DNA of 64,000 bases. Origin: UA16 sp905478895 (lineage in GTDB: Bacteria; Bacteroidota; Bacteroidia; Flavobacteriales_D; Sanyastnellaceae). Position 1 is the first letter of the stretch. Every line of letters begins with the position of its first letter. This document shows, piece after piece, positions 25,551 through 34,949 of the stretch. The position numbers were made by a program, and so were the translations under genes. The notes under the pieces are model-generated. The model worked only from the letters and a program-made list of their open reading frames with translations. It was not told the origin of the DNA and did no database searches. The stretch lies in the NCBI GenBank assembly GCA_943788495.1, contig CALSQO010000001.1:1178001-1242000 (forward strand). The letters run 5' to 3'.

Positions 25551-26439
25551 ACACCTTTTCTACATATTCGTTCTTCTGCTGCTCTCTGCTATGCATCGGC
25601 TTGTTGGCATCATCCGTGAACGAAGTGCACGGACAGAGCCTCTTGGACGACTTGGGACCAAGTGAATTAGCCGTGCATCCCGTCTATGCAACGTTCAAGG
25701 ACACTAGAATCATCAATGTTCAAAGCAATGAGACTCCCGGTCAAAACGTCATGCACTTTGTCATCGCTCACCGCTTTGGTCAAATCAACGAAGGGGCATA
25801 TGCCTTATGGGGCTTGGACAACGCGAGCATGCGCATGGCGTTTGACTATGGGTTAACCGATCGACTGTGTTTGGGCATCGCGCGCAGCACCTTTCAGAAG
25901 ACATTCGAAACTTCATTGAAATGGAAAGCGTTGCAACAAAACTCCGATGACAGCGTGCCTTTGGGCATCACCTTTTATGCAGTGGGGATGGCACGAGGTG
26001 ATTCGACGTTTGCCGAAACCGCCGCCAACCGGACATTTACCAATCGGCTGAGCTACACTTATCAAGCCATTATCATCTCGGAAATGGAGCGAAAAATTTA
26101 GCACGGCGGTTGTTCCCTCATTCACCCATCGCAACCTCGTGGAATTCATCGACAACGCCCACGATCAGTGGACGTTTGGTGCGGGTGGTCGCTACAAACT
26201 GGCCCAACGGATTCAGCCTGAATTGTGAGTATCACTTCCTGCTGAAAGGATTGAAGGAATCTGCACAAAACAGCTTGTCGTTGGGGGTGGATATCGAAAC
26301 TGGCGGGCACGTTTTCCAACTGCACATCACCAATTCTAGGGGCATGTTCGAACGAGCCTTCCTGACCGAGACGACGGGACGATGGCGAGACGGTGCTTTG
26401 TTCTTTGGATTTAATCTGAGCCGAGTTTTTGACTTTTGA
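25547..26439 (+). pseudogene. DUF5777-like outer-membrane beta-barrel gene, split by two +1 frameshifts
   Basis: Three frames must be joined to read the protein. Frame one runs from the ATG at 25547 to a TAG at 26099-26101. The next frame continues it (KFSTAVVPSFTHRNLVEF ... GAGGRYKLA) until a TGA at 26225-26227. The third continues (NGFSLNCEYHF ... LSRVFDF) to 26439. The joins fall at AAAAA (26092-26096) and CCC (about 26201-26204); removing one base at each restores one frame of about 296 residues. It has a signal peptide and alternating beta strands like DUF5777 proteins. Either the consensus has two errors or the gene is decayed. It overlaps the YceI gene start to stop (ATGA), so it belongs to that operon. 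Confidence 0.8.
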
Positions 26440-26476
26440 TTAAAATGGCATGAACTTTGTCATTGAAAGATTATCA

Positions 26477-27262
26477 ATGAAAACCTCACGCCTCACCTTT
26501 CTGATCATCGCATCACTGATTCATTCGCATGCCATGGCATCTAATTGGATGAATGCTCAAAGTGATTCAACGCAAACAAAAAGCAAATCGGAAAGCGAAG
26601 GCTACTGGGGTGGCATATCATTGAGCGCCGCCTCGATGGCTCAATTCCAAGGCAACCTCGAAAATTACGATGCTACAGTTGGGGAGCACGCCCCGACTTG
26701 GGGATGGTCACCGACGATGCCCTGACCAGTTGGCGCATGGAACTGAATCCCTTCGAATACCGACAGCGCATTCTCGGCGAATTTGTAGGATTCACCACAG
26801 GATTAGGGTTTGATTGGTGGCACTTCGGGGTAGACAATGAGCATATTCTGCAGCTCGATGAAAGCACGGAAATGGTCACGGCTCAGGCAGTGAGCAGTGA
26901 CTCCTTGAACATGCAAAAAAACCAATTGAATGCGGTTTACCTCCGCTTGCCCTTGCTGGTCAGCTTGAGGACGGCGCGATCTGGCAGCAAAGGCCTGCAT
27001 GTTGAGGCAGGGCTCGTTGGCGGATACCTTATTGGGACGCTCGTACGAGTATGAGTACAAGATGAACGGATCAACGAGCAACTTCAAAGAAGACAACTTT
27101 CCGATCAATCCGCTGCAAATCAATGCGCGCATCGGCATTGGATTCAAGAATGTAAGCCTTCTCGGCGAAGCCTCGCTTCTTCCCTTCTTTGACGAAGTGC
27201 AAACTGACGCGCCGACGATGCATTCGTTCTCATTAGGGCTGCAATTCGCCTTCAACGATTGA
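26477..27262 (+). pseudogene. Outer-membrane beta-barrel gene, split by two frameshifts
   Basis: The protein starts with a signal peptide (MKTSRLTFLIIASLIHSHAMA) and is read in three pieces. The first ends in a TGA just past 26720; the second (GMVTDDALTSWRMELNPFEY ... GLHVEAGLVGGYLIG) ends at 27054; and the third (RSYEYEYKMNGSTSN ... LGLQFAFND) ends at 27262. The joins fit a missing base near 26694-26697 (CCCCGA) and an extra G near 27036 (GGG). The rebuilt protein of about 260 residues looks like a PorT-type outer-membrane barrel. As in the gene before it, this may be sequence error or true decay. Confidence 0.75.
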
Positions 27263-27326
27263 GGGCCGAAAATTGCACAGAGCCACTCCAGCCAAAATAA
27301 AGATTCGGAGGCCCGTGCTCCCCGCG

Positions 27327-30300
27327 TTAGCGCAAAATCATGAACGAGCCACGCATCGTGTCTTTGTTGGGGACCGATAAGATGTAATAGTACGTGCCTT
27401 CCGCCACTCCTTCAGCACGCCAATTGTTTCCGTAATTGAATCGGTCCAGCACTAGGCCTCCCCAACGGTCATAGATCGTCAACCGATTGCCTGGAAATGA
27501 CTCCAAATACTTGAACTCCAATTCATCATTGATTTCATCTCCATTGGGCGAAAACACATTGACGAGCTCGATGTCACATCCGACAATTTCCAATTGGACT
27601 TGATCCGAATCCCCACAAAGTCCTTCCAAAACGTGTGTCACTTCCAAGACGCCTATGCCGGCAGCCATCAAGTCAATCGTCCCTGATTCGGACACACAAC
27701 CATCGCAATTCGCACTCCAAACACCATTGGGCCATTCCACACCCGGTTGCAGACCTTCCAATGCTAAGCAAACCCAGTCCGGCAAATTAATCCCAGCATC
27801 CCGTTGAGGAGCCACGACAACCTCAATCGCATCTTGGTCCGTGCACACATCATCAATGGTGTACACAATTTCGTAGATACCTGCGCCGGATGCGGGATCA
27901 AATGCGTCCCCGATGAGGCAATCATCACAATCCGAAGACCAGACTCCCCCCACACCTGCCGCTTCGAGTGCTACCAAATCTCCTGATTCGCATAATTCGG
28001 GCAGTGGAACAATTGAGGCGTCTACAGCAGGGGCAACAACAACCGAACCTTGAATGGATTGACTGCATGGGTGGTCAAAAGTGTACTCCACATTGATGAG
28101 TCCCAAATCATTTCCTGCAAACAAGCCCGAATTTTGATTCAAAATGCAATTGGGGCAATCAGAAGATGACCATTCACCATCAGCACCATCGCTGTAAGAA
28201 TCGGGTATATCGGCATCAAAAGTAAACTGCAAATCCACCTCACTGCCTTGGCATATGGCGTCAACCGCATCGAAGGTTCCTTCTAAAACAGGCCGCACGT
28301 CCACCGTCCAATATGCCGTATCCGCGCATGCGCCATTTGCAATCGTATATTGGATTGGGAGCATTCCCACAGGCGCACCGCCCACATCAAACAAGCCCGC
28401 AGAATCCAGACAAGCCCCGCATGTTGAAGACCACGTGCCACCCTGCACGTTTACATTGAATTGAAAGTCATCCGCCGTTTCACAAAAACTTGCCGGAATA
28501 TTGGACGCTCCGATCGCGACACTCTGATTGACCGATACCTGAATCTCATCCCCGACGGGACAGTACGAGTCGGGCGTAAAGGTCACCGTGTAGGTGTCTG
28601 GCTCACTCCCTTGGGCATTGAACACGCCCGACAAAGAGTCGATGCATCCATCGCAATTCGAAGTCCAATAGCCGGGAACATCGGCCACGTAAATTGCACT
28701 GTCATCTTCGCATAAAATGGAAGGGCCAGCAATGCTGCCCTCCAGCAATTCGGACACACCTACATCGATGGTGGTAACACCGGGACATACGCCCAATGTT
28801 GTGAATGTCACTGTATTCAATCCGTCCTCTGCGGTTTCGGCAAAAAACACTCCTGTATTGGCAATGATGCAATCGCCGCAACTAGCGGACCACGTTCCAA
28901 ACGGCGGCGTCGCATTGAAATCAAATACCTCATCGTTGCACAATGCGTCAGAAGACGCCGTAAATACAGGCTCCGGCGTGGCACTGATGAAAATTTCAGA
29001 TGACTCCACATCGGCAAAGCACGAACCGTCTAAGACGTGCGTAATTTGCAACCACCCGCTTCCAGCAATGCCCGGATCAATGGTCAATGTCTCTTCGTCA
29101 AAGCATCCATCACAATCCACTTCCCACTGCCCTGAACCTTCTACCGGCGTTAGCACAAATGGTTCACCTCCGCTGCAAATTGGCGTTTCCCAATCGAATT
29201 CGGCGTTGACATCGCTCACTGCAGTAACTTCTAAATCATCCGAGACCACCTGGACGTAATCCTCAGGCAAAGGATCTGGGCCGTCATATTGATCAATGCA
29301 AAATGTTCCCACTCCGGATTCTCCATCCTCCAATGTGAAAGAACCTATTTCGTTTCCGTCAGGATCGGTGATGGTCAAATCAGCCGTCCCCCATCCGTTC
29401 CCTCCAGAATCAAACATCTGCACGGAATAACAACCATTTTGAAGGCAAACTGCCCCTGTGAAGGGCGCATCATCCGCCAACATCGTCGCTCCGTTTTCAG
29501 AAACAATCGCCCAATCAATTTGATTGTTATTGACGGACCCACCCGCAGAAGAGACCACCACATCAAACTCGGTGCAAAAGGATCCCACCGGCAATTGAGA
29601 AAACCACCCCGTGACCGTGGTGGACTGTCCGCTGCAAAAATCCAGACTGTTTCCAATGCCGAGGAACGTGTCTCCCTCGTACCACATCGTCGTTCCTTCC
29701 ACCACTTCACTGGAAGCAAAGCGCCAAGCTTCATTGCTTGCACTCCAATTTCCTGTATTGAATCCCTCCGGCGAAAGGCCTTGCGTGCCGTTGGCATTCT
29801 GAATGCCAACCGACGCATTTCCCCAACCACATGTGGGACGATTGCCTAAGTATATCTCGATGGCATCGGTCCCCTCGTAGAGTACGATTTCAGCGCTGAC
29901 TTGATTGCTCGAGCAAGAAAATTGGCATACCGCATTGTAAGAGACAACAAATTCACGGCAAGGCGCCACGCCGTAAGTATTGTACCGCACATTCCCGCAA
30001 GTCGAGGGATTCAAATCGCTGTACACCGGCATGATGCTATTCAAGGGCATATTGGCGCCAGGGATTGCACCGGGTGGATTGTAGGGAGCGTTCTCCGACA
30101 AATCAAATGAAATCCATCCATTGGGGGAAATCCGGCATTGCGTGTAGTCGTTTCCGTAGAAGTTGAAGGTGAATCCAATTGGAACATTCGTCGCTGCAGC
30201 AAAGTCATCATCTCCTGTGCTAATGGCGACGGACCCTTGGTTGAAAGGGTATGGCAAAGCGTAATCAATCTCTTCTATTTCATAATCGGATCCACTCGCG

Positions 30301-30515
30301 GCTACGCTGGCGATGCTTGGCGAAAGCAACGTGATGCACGAATCAGTGCAGGTGATTTCAACATCTTCCCCAATGTTAAAGGCACCGAAATTCGCGCATT
30401 GTGCCAGCGCCGGCCTCGCCCCAACAATCATCATCAGCATCGCAAACACAGACAAACTGGGGAAGTGATCTTGTCTCGCGGTAAACAAAGGGAAGGATTT
30501 GAACATATGCCCCAT
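27327..30515 (-). CDS. Large surface protein with seven WSxxCxxC repeats and gliding-motility-type C-terminal domain
   Basis: A 1062-residue exported protein. The signal peptide is MGHMFKSFPLF...MLMMIVGARPALAQ. The N-terminal region (about residues 40-270) has ISPNGWISFDLSENAP and IEIYLGNRPTCGWGNASVGIQN, a pattern common in large Bacteroidota surface proteins. Next comes a beta-rich region (CVLNGCYSVQMFDSGGNGWGTADL-like). Seven repeats follow (about residues 455-945), each with GxWxSxCxxC and a following YT...C strand. The C-terminus has NVFSPNGDEINDELEF ... LTIYDRWGGLVLDR, the gliding-motility-associated type B sorting domain, which routes proteins through T9SS. Function is not known. Confidence 0.88.
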   Translation of the reverse strand: MGHMFKSFPLFTARQDHFPSLSVFAMLMMIVGARPALAQCANFGAFNIGEDVEITCTDSCITLLSPSIASVAASGSDYEIEEIDYALPYPFNQGSVAISTGDDDFAAATNVPIGFTFNFYGNDYTQCRISPNGWISFDLSENAPYNPPGAIPGANMPLNSIMPVYSDLNPSTCGNVRYNTYGVAPCREFVVSYNAVCQFSCSSNQVSAEIVLYEGTDAIEIYLGNRPTCGWGNASVGIQNANGTQGLSPEGFNTGNWSASNEAWRFASSEVVEGTTMWYEGDTFLGIGNSLDFCSGQSTTVTGWFSQLPVGSFCTEFDVVVSSAGGSVNNNQIDWAIVSENGATMLADDAPFTGAVCLQNGCYSVQMFDSGGNGWGTADLTITDPDGNEIGSFTLEDGESGVGTFCIDQYDGPDPLPEDYVQVVSDDLEVTAVSDVNAEFDWETPICSGGEPFVLTPVEGSGQWEVDCDGCFDEETLTIDPGIAGSGWLQITHVLDGSCFADVESSEIFISATPEPVFTASSDALCNDEVFDFNATPPFGTWSASCGDCIIANTGVFFAETAEDGLNTVTFTTLGVCPGVTTIDVGVSELLEGSIAGPSILCEDDSAIYVADVPGYWTSNCDGCIDSLSGVFNAQGSEPDTYTVTFTPDSYCPVGDEIQVSVNQSVAIGASNIPASFCETADDFQFNVNVQGGTWSSTCGACLDSAGLFDVGGAPVGMLPIQYTIANGACADTAYWTVDVRPVLEGTFDAVDAICQGSEVDLQFTFDADIPDSYSDGADGEWSSSDCPNCILNQNSGLFAGNDLGLINVEYTFDHPCSQSIQGSVVVAPAVDASIVPLPELCESGDLVALEAAGVGGVWSSDCDDCLIGDAFDPASGAGIYEIVYTIDDVCTDQDAIEVVVAPQRDAGINLPDWVCLALEGLQPGVEWPNGVWSANCDGCVSESGTIDLMAAGIGVLEVTHVLEGLCGDSDQVQLEIVGCDIELVNVFSPNGDEINDELEFKYLESFPGNRLTIYDRWGGLVLDRFNYGNNWRAEGVAEGTYYYILSVPNKDTMRGSFMILR

Positions 30516-30546
30516 GAGTTGAGTTTTATTGGAATAAGACAACAAT

Positions 30547-31143
30547 ATGAGATTTTTCGCCGAAATTACAATCACGATTGCATGCGCAACTGCATTGATC
30601 ATCGCATTGAGTGCATGGAAAATGACAAAATCAACCGACACGTTCCCATACAGTGAACCCATGGAATCATTCTATAATCTTGAGGCATTGACCCTCGACG
30701 GCGAAAAATTCGACTTTGCATCATTGAAAGGAAAGCGAGTGCTTATCGTAAATACCGCTTCTAAATGTGGTTTCACGCGACAATACGAAGGATTGGAAAA
30801 ATTGAACCAAAACACCCGCACGGATGATTTCGTCATCCTCGGCTTCCCTTGCAATGGCTTTGGAGCACAGGAGCCTGGAACAGCTGAAGACATCACCAAA
30901 TTCTGCTCCAAAAACTACGGCGTAACCTTCCAAATGATGGACAAAATAGACGTTTACGGAAAAAACCAGCATCCCGTGTACCAATGGCTTTGCAACGAGA
31001 GCAAGAATGGAGCAAGTGACAACAAAGTCTTGTGGAACTTCCACAAGTTTCTCGTGGATGAGTCAGGGAAACTCGTGAGTTCACTCCGCAGTGGCGTTGA
31101 CCCAATGGATGAGGCCATCCTCTCTTTTGCCAAAGGCAACTGA
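30547..31143 (+). CDS. Glutathione peroxidase-like thiol peroxidase
   Basis: A 198-residue protein. The GPx core has Cys74 in NTASKCGFT (not selenocysteine), Gln108 in FGAQEPG, and Trp163-Asn164 in VLWNFHKF, matching the Cys-Gln-Trp-Asn catalytic tetrad. The N-terminal 26 residues are hydrophobic (ITITIACATALIIALSAW), so the enzyme may be anchored in or exported across the inner membrane; a shorter cytoplasmic form could start at 30661. Cys-type bacterial GPxs usually reduce hydroperoxides with thioredoxin. The gene is divergent from the large surface protein gene, 31 bases away. Confidence 0.92.
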   Translation: MRFFAEITITIACATALIIALSAWKMTKSTDTFPYSEPMESFYNLEALTLDGEKFDFASLKGKRVLIVNTASKCGFTRQYEGLEKLNQNTRTDDFVILGFPCNGFGAQEPGTAEDITKFCSKNYGVTFQMMDKIDVYGKNQHPVYQWLCNESKNGASDNKVLWNFHKFLVDESGKLVSSLRSGVDPMDEAILSFAKGN

Positions 31144-31170
31144 ATGGCGTTCCTTGGTTAACTTGCTCAC

Positions 31171-33735
31171 ATGCAAGAACAAACCAGAACATTTGGTCCG
31201 CGGCTCACGGGATTGATTATTTCAGCTTTGATGTCGTTTGGAATCCAAGCCCAAACGAACATTCCCTCTCCGACGGAATTTCTCGGTTATGAATTGGGCT
31301 CCACATTCACCGGGCACCACCGCGTGGTGGATTACACGCTTCACATCCACGAAGCCCTGCCATCTTCTTCATTGATTTCTTACGGAGCTACGAACGAAGG
31401 CAGGCCTTTGCAGCTGCTTGTCCTGTCGCATCCGGAAAACCTGAAGGAATTGGAATCATTCCAACAACAACACTTGGATCGCATTGAAGGTGGTCCCGGC
31501 CTTGAGCGATGGGATGATGTCGCTGTTGTATGGTTGAGCTACAATGTTCACGGAAATGAAGCGGTCTGCACAGAAGCGGCATTGGAAGTGATGCACAAAA
31601 CTGCCATGGCAGTTCAGGCCGGTGAAGATTGGTTGCGCAGCATCATCGTGTTGATTGATCCCTGTCTAAACCCGGATGGCCACGACAGATATACCAACTG
31701 GTTCAATCAGTACGCCTCTTCTGATCCGAATGCCGACCCGATGGCTTTCGAGCACGATGAACCATGGCCCGGAGGCCGTCCCAACCATTACTTGTTTGAT
31801 TTGAACCGCGATTGGGCATGGCAAAAGCAAATTGAAAGTCAAATGCGTTCTAAGGTATACCATGAGTGGATGCCACATGTGCACTGCGATTATCATGAGA
31901 TGGGTTACAACTCCCCTTATTATTTCGCCCCTGCGGCAGAACCGTACCATGAAGCCATCACCGATTGGCAGAGAGCATTTCAAGCAGAAATTGGAAACGC
32001 TACTTCGAAGGATTTCGATGACCGAGGAGAACTGTATTACACCCGAGAATCCTTTGATTTGCTGTACCCCAGCTACGGGGACACCTACCCCATTTACAAC
32101 GGCTCCATTGGTATGACCTACGAACAAGGCGGAAGCGGTGGCGCAGGTGTATTGGTCGAGAAGAATTCTGGAGACTTGTTGAGCCTTGAGCAGCGCATTG
32201 AAAATCACGTCTCCAGCAGTTTTGAAGCGCTCTTCACCAGCGCGAGACTCAGCACAACATTGGTGGATCAAATGGCGGAATTTTTCGATATGAATCGCAC
32301 CAATCCTACTGGACGATTCGATGCCTATTGCATTCCCGTAAACACTCAGAATGAACACCGAGTGCGAGAGTTGGTCGCGTTTCTCGATCGGCACCACATC
32401 CGTTGCGAACAAGTTGAAGGAAGCCAACGGATATCACAGGCGTGGGAATACGGCACCAACAATGAAAGGACCATTGTGGCCAAAACAGGCGATTTGATGA
32501 TCAATGCACGGCAAACGCATTCGGGCATTCTCAATGTGCTCTTCGACCCCAACCCTATTCTATCTGACTCCTTGACTTACGACATCACCACGTGGAGCGT
32601 CCCCTATGCATATGGACTCCAGACATTCGGATTGCAATCCCCTGCTGCGGGCATCGAATGGTCGAATGAATATGAAGCCAAAGCCGTTGAGCCCTGCTAC
32701 GGTTGGGCCATCAAACGCAGTGGATTATCCGATACGCGTTTTGTGGCTCAGGCGATGAAAGCCGGATTTAGATTCCGAACCAATTCCGAGCCCATCGGCT
32801 ATGACGGTTTTTCCCTCGATCGAGGCACCTCACTTCTTCTTGCAGCCGATCAAACCGAATTGGATCGGTCAGAAATGATCAGCCAACTCAACCAATTATC
32901 GGAAGCATGCGCCGTCTCGCTCATCCCCCTTCCGTCTGGACACCCAAAGACGGGGCCTGATATGGGCTCCGATGATGTGTGGTTATTGGAAGCTCCTCGC
33001 GTCGCCTGCCTCTCTGGCGAGAGCGTTTCGAGTTTGGGAGCTGGCGAATCTTGGTGGCATTTTGAACGGGAATTGGGCTATCCCATTACCATGCTCAACA
33101 ACCGCAATTCCTCTCCTTCTGATTGGACAGACTACGATGTTTTGATCCTTCCGTCTGGCTGGTATCAAGCGGCAGATAATGCGTGGTTGGATGAATTGAA
33201 AGCGTGGGTGCGAAATGGCGGGCGAGCGATTGCAATTGCGCGCGCGGTTGGCTTGTTCGCGGACGAGAGTGGATGGGGCCTTCAGCGCTATGATGACGAC
33301 CTCCAATCTTCACAGGTCAACAATCGGAGCGATGAAGAACGTACTTCCGATCGGTACGAACCTTTCAGCAACCGAAACCGAAACCGTGCAAAACGGACCG
33401 GAGATGGCTCCATTTATGCCGTCAATTTGGACCGGTCACATCCGATGGCTTGGGGGTACGGCGATGCGCCGTATTACACTTTGCGATCATCAAGCCGGAG
33501 GTATGCGGCATTGGAAAATGGCTGGAATGTCGGCACTTATGGTGATCAGCCTGAGCCCATTAGTGGCTTCGTCGGAAGCCGGGCCAATCGAGATCTTTCC
33601 GGCAGCCTGGTATTTGGTGCAATGCCCATGGGCCAGGGTTCGATCACCTACCTTGTGGACAACCCGCTCTTTCGCGGTTTCTGGGAAAATGGCAAGTTGC
33701 TGTTTGACAACGCCGTTTTCTTCAATCAGTATTGA
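31171..33735 (+). CDS. M14 family zinc carboxypeptidase, secreted
   Basis: An 854-residue protein with an apparent signal peptide. The zinc ligands His127 and Glu130 lie in SYNVHGNEAVC, a third His in HCDYHEMG (238 or 242), and the catalytic Glu318 in GMTYEQGG. Substrate-binding LNPDGHDRY and FDLNRDW segments are present. The rest of the protein (about 600-750) has a GATase1-like fold (VLILPSGWYQ; ELKAWVRNGGRAIAI). M14 enzymes remove C-terminal residues of peptides; the C-terminal extension of unknown role is common in Bacteroidota relatives. No T9SS tail is seen. Confidence 0.88.
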   Translation: MQEQTRTFGPRLTGLIISALMSFGIQAQTNIPSPTEFLGYELGSTFTGHHRVVDYTLHIHEALPSSSLISYGATNEGRPLQLLVLSHPENLKELESFQQQHLDRIEGGPGLERWDDVAVVWLSYNVHGNEAVCTEAALEVMHKTAMAVQAGEDWLRSIIVLIDPCLNPDGHDRYTNWFNQYASSDPNADPMAFEHDEPWPGGRPNHYLFDLNRDWAWQKQIESQMRSKVYHEWMPHVHCDYHEMGYNSPYYFAPAAEPYHEAITDWQRAFQAEIGNATSKDFDDRGELYYTRESFDLLYPSYGDTYPIYNGSIGMTYEQGGSGGAGVLVEKNSGDLLSLEQRIENHVSSSFEALFTSARLSTTLVDQMAEFFDMNRTNPTGRFDAYCIPVNTQNEHRVRELVAFLDRHHIRCEQVEGSQRISQAWEYGTNNERTIVAKTGDLMINARQTHSGILNVLFDPNPILSDSLTYDITTWSVPYAYGLQTFGLQSPAAGIEWSNEYEAKAVEPCYGWAIKRSGLSDTRFVAQAMKAGFRFRTNSEPIGYDGFSLDRGTSLLLAADQTELDRSEMISQLNQLSEACAVSLIPLPSGHPKTGPDMGSDDVWLLEAPRVACLSGESVSSLGAGESWWHFERELGYPITMLNNRNSSPSDWTDYDVLILPSGWYQAADNAWLDELKAWVRNGGRAIAIARAVGLFADESGWGLQRYDDDLQSSQVNNRSDEERTSDRYEPFSNRNRNRAKRTGDGSIYAVNLDRSHPMAWGYGDAPYYTLRSSSRRYAALENGWNVGTYGDQPEPISGFVGSRANRDLSGSLVFGAMPMGQGSITYLVDNPLFRGFWENGKLLFDNAVFFNQY

Positions 33736-33737
33736 AA

Positions 33738-34883
33738 TCAGGGACCAAACATCGGTTCATACAACGCCGCCATTTCCCGCGCCATTACACGCAAGGCGTG
33801 CCGCCCCTCAGCAGGCTCTAACAGTTGCGCCTCGCTTCCCCATTGCAGAATCCATCGCAACAAGGAAGAATCCACCACCACATTGAGTGAAAAAATGACC
33901 CCTCCGGCCGCTTTTTGCAACCTTAAGTCCTGTGACGGATGAATTGGATCCACTAAATAACGTCTCGCCAATGCCTCCGAAAGCCAAACTTGCACGTGTT
34001 CCGGTGTTTCTGGACTGGATTCAATCACTCCTGCTTCCAACCCCAATCTATGCTCAGCGTATCGGGGCCAATCCCAGTGCGGTGCAACTTCGAGCTCCGT
34101 GGGAAATTGAGCAGTGACATCGTCCAAAGAATCGATGGCATTGAGCGGAATGAGCATTCGAAAGGATTCTTCCGCTTCTTCGTCCCAAGCTGAAACGCCG
34201 ACCATCCAAGTTTCTTGCTGTGAAGTCAGCCATTCAGCACGGCACGTTGTATGGATCAAAGGACTGTCATGTTCCAATCGGTATGCGAGTCGAATCGGAA
34301 TTGACCTTGCGGTGACCTTCGCGAGAGCCGGCAACCATTTTCTTCCGGCATCTGGCCAACGATGTTCTTTAAACACCTCCGCTCCTTTGACCGATTTGAT
34401 CAGTCGATGGCCCGAGCGCGCTTTCAGCTCCTCTGGAAAAAGATCAAAATGCACCCGCAGGCGTGATTCAGCTTCCCACCACCATTCCTGGCCCGGTGCG
34501 AGGCGAAACAATTCCAATTGCTTGAAGAGTTGCTGGAGAGCAAGCGCTTGGTCCGCAGAAAGAGCCGCATCACGGATGCTCATCCCCACCTGCGCGTACC
34601 GGTAATGCGCGCGTCGCTGGTGGCTAAGCTTTAAAATTTTGACTCCAAAGAGGTTTTGCACATCCACGAGGTCCTTTTCTAAGGTGCGCATAGCGATGGG
34701 CTTGGTGTGTTCTGAAAATTCAGCGATTCGCGCGTTGACCGCAGCCAACAAATCCTGCTTGTGCATCAATTTCGCCGTGACACCCCCGGCATCGGTGACT
34801 GTTTCATTTTGACGGGTAGCCTCCGCTAGACATTCGTCAATGACGATATAACGCAGGAAAGCAAGGCGATTAATGGCGGTCAT
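33738..34883 (-). CDS. WYL-domain transcriptional regulator
   Basis: A 381-residue protein. An N-terminal helix-turn-helix region (residues 1-90; MTAINRLAFLRYIVIDECL...KDLVDVQNLFGVKILK) is followed by a WYL domain (about 150-250; ITIRLAYRLEHDSP-like, PLIHTTCRAEWLTSQQETWMV) and a WCX-like C-terminus (VDPIHPSQDLRL). Such proteins sense a ligand, often nucleic-acid derived, and control nearby genes. It ends two bases from the convergent M14 peptidase gene. Confidence 0.82.
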   Translation of the reverse strand: MTAINRLAFLRYIVIDECLAEATRQNETVTDAGGVTAKLMHKQDLLAAVNARIAEFSEHTKPIAMRTLEKDLVDVQNLFGVKILKLSHQRRAHYRYAQVGMSIRDAALSADQALALQQLFKQLELFRLAPGQEWWWEAESRLRVHFDLFPEELKARSGHRLIKSVKGAEVFKEHRWPDAGRKWLPALAKVTARSIPIRLAYRLEHDSPLIHTTCRAEWLTSQQETWMVGVSAWDEEAEESFRMLIPLNAIDSLDDVTAQFPTELEVAPHWDWPRYAEHRLGLEAGVIESSPETPEHVQVWLSEALARRYLVDPIHPSQDLRLQKAAGGVIFSLNVVVDSSLLRWILQWGSEAQLLEPAEGRHALRVMAREMAALYEPMFGP

Positions 34884-34949
34884 GCTCTTTGGATGAATCT
34901 TTCATGGTTCAACACAAACCGTGCAGTCTCTATGCCCTTGTTTGAGAAT

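Noticed and set aside
30547..31143. Selenocysteine glutathione peroxidase
   Set aside because: The active-site codon gives Cys74; there is no in-frame TGA.
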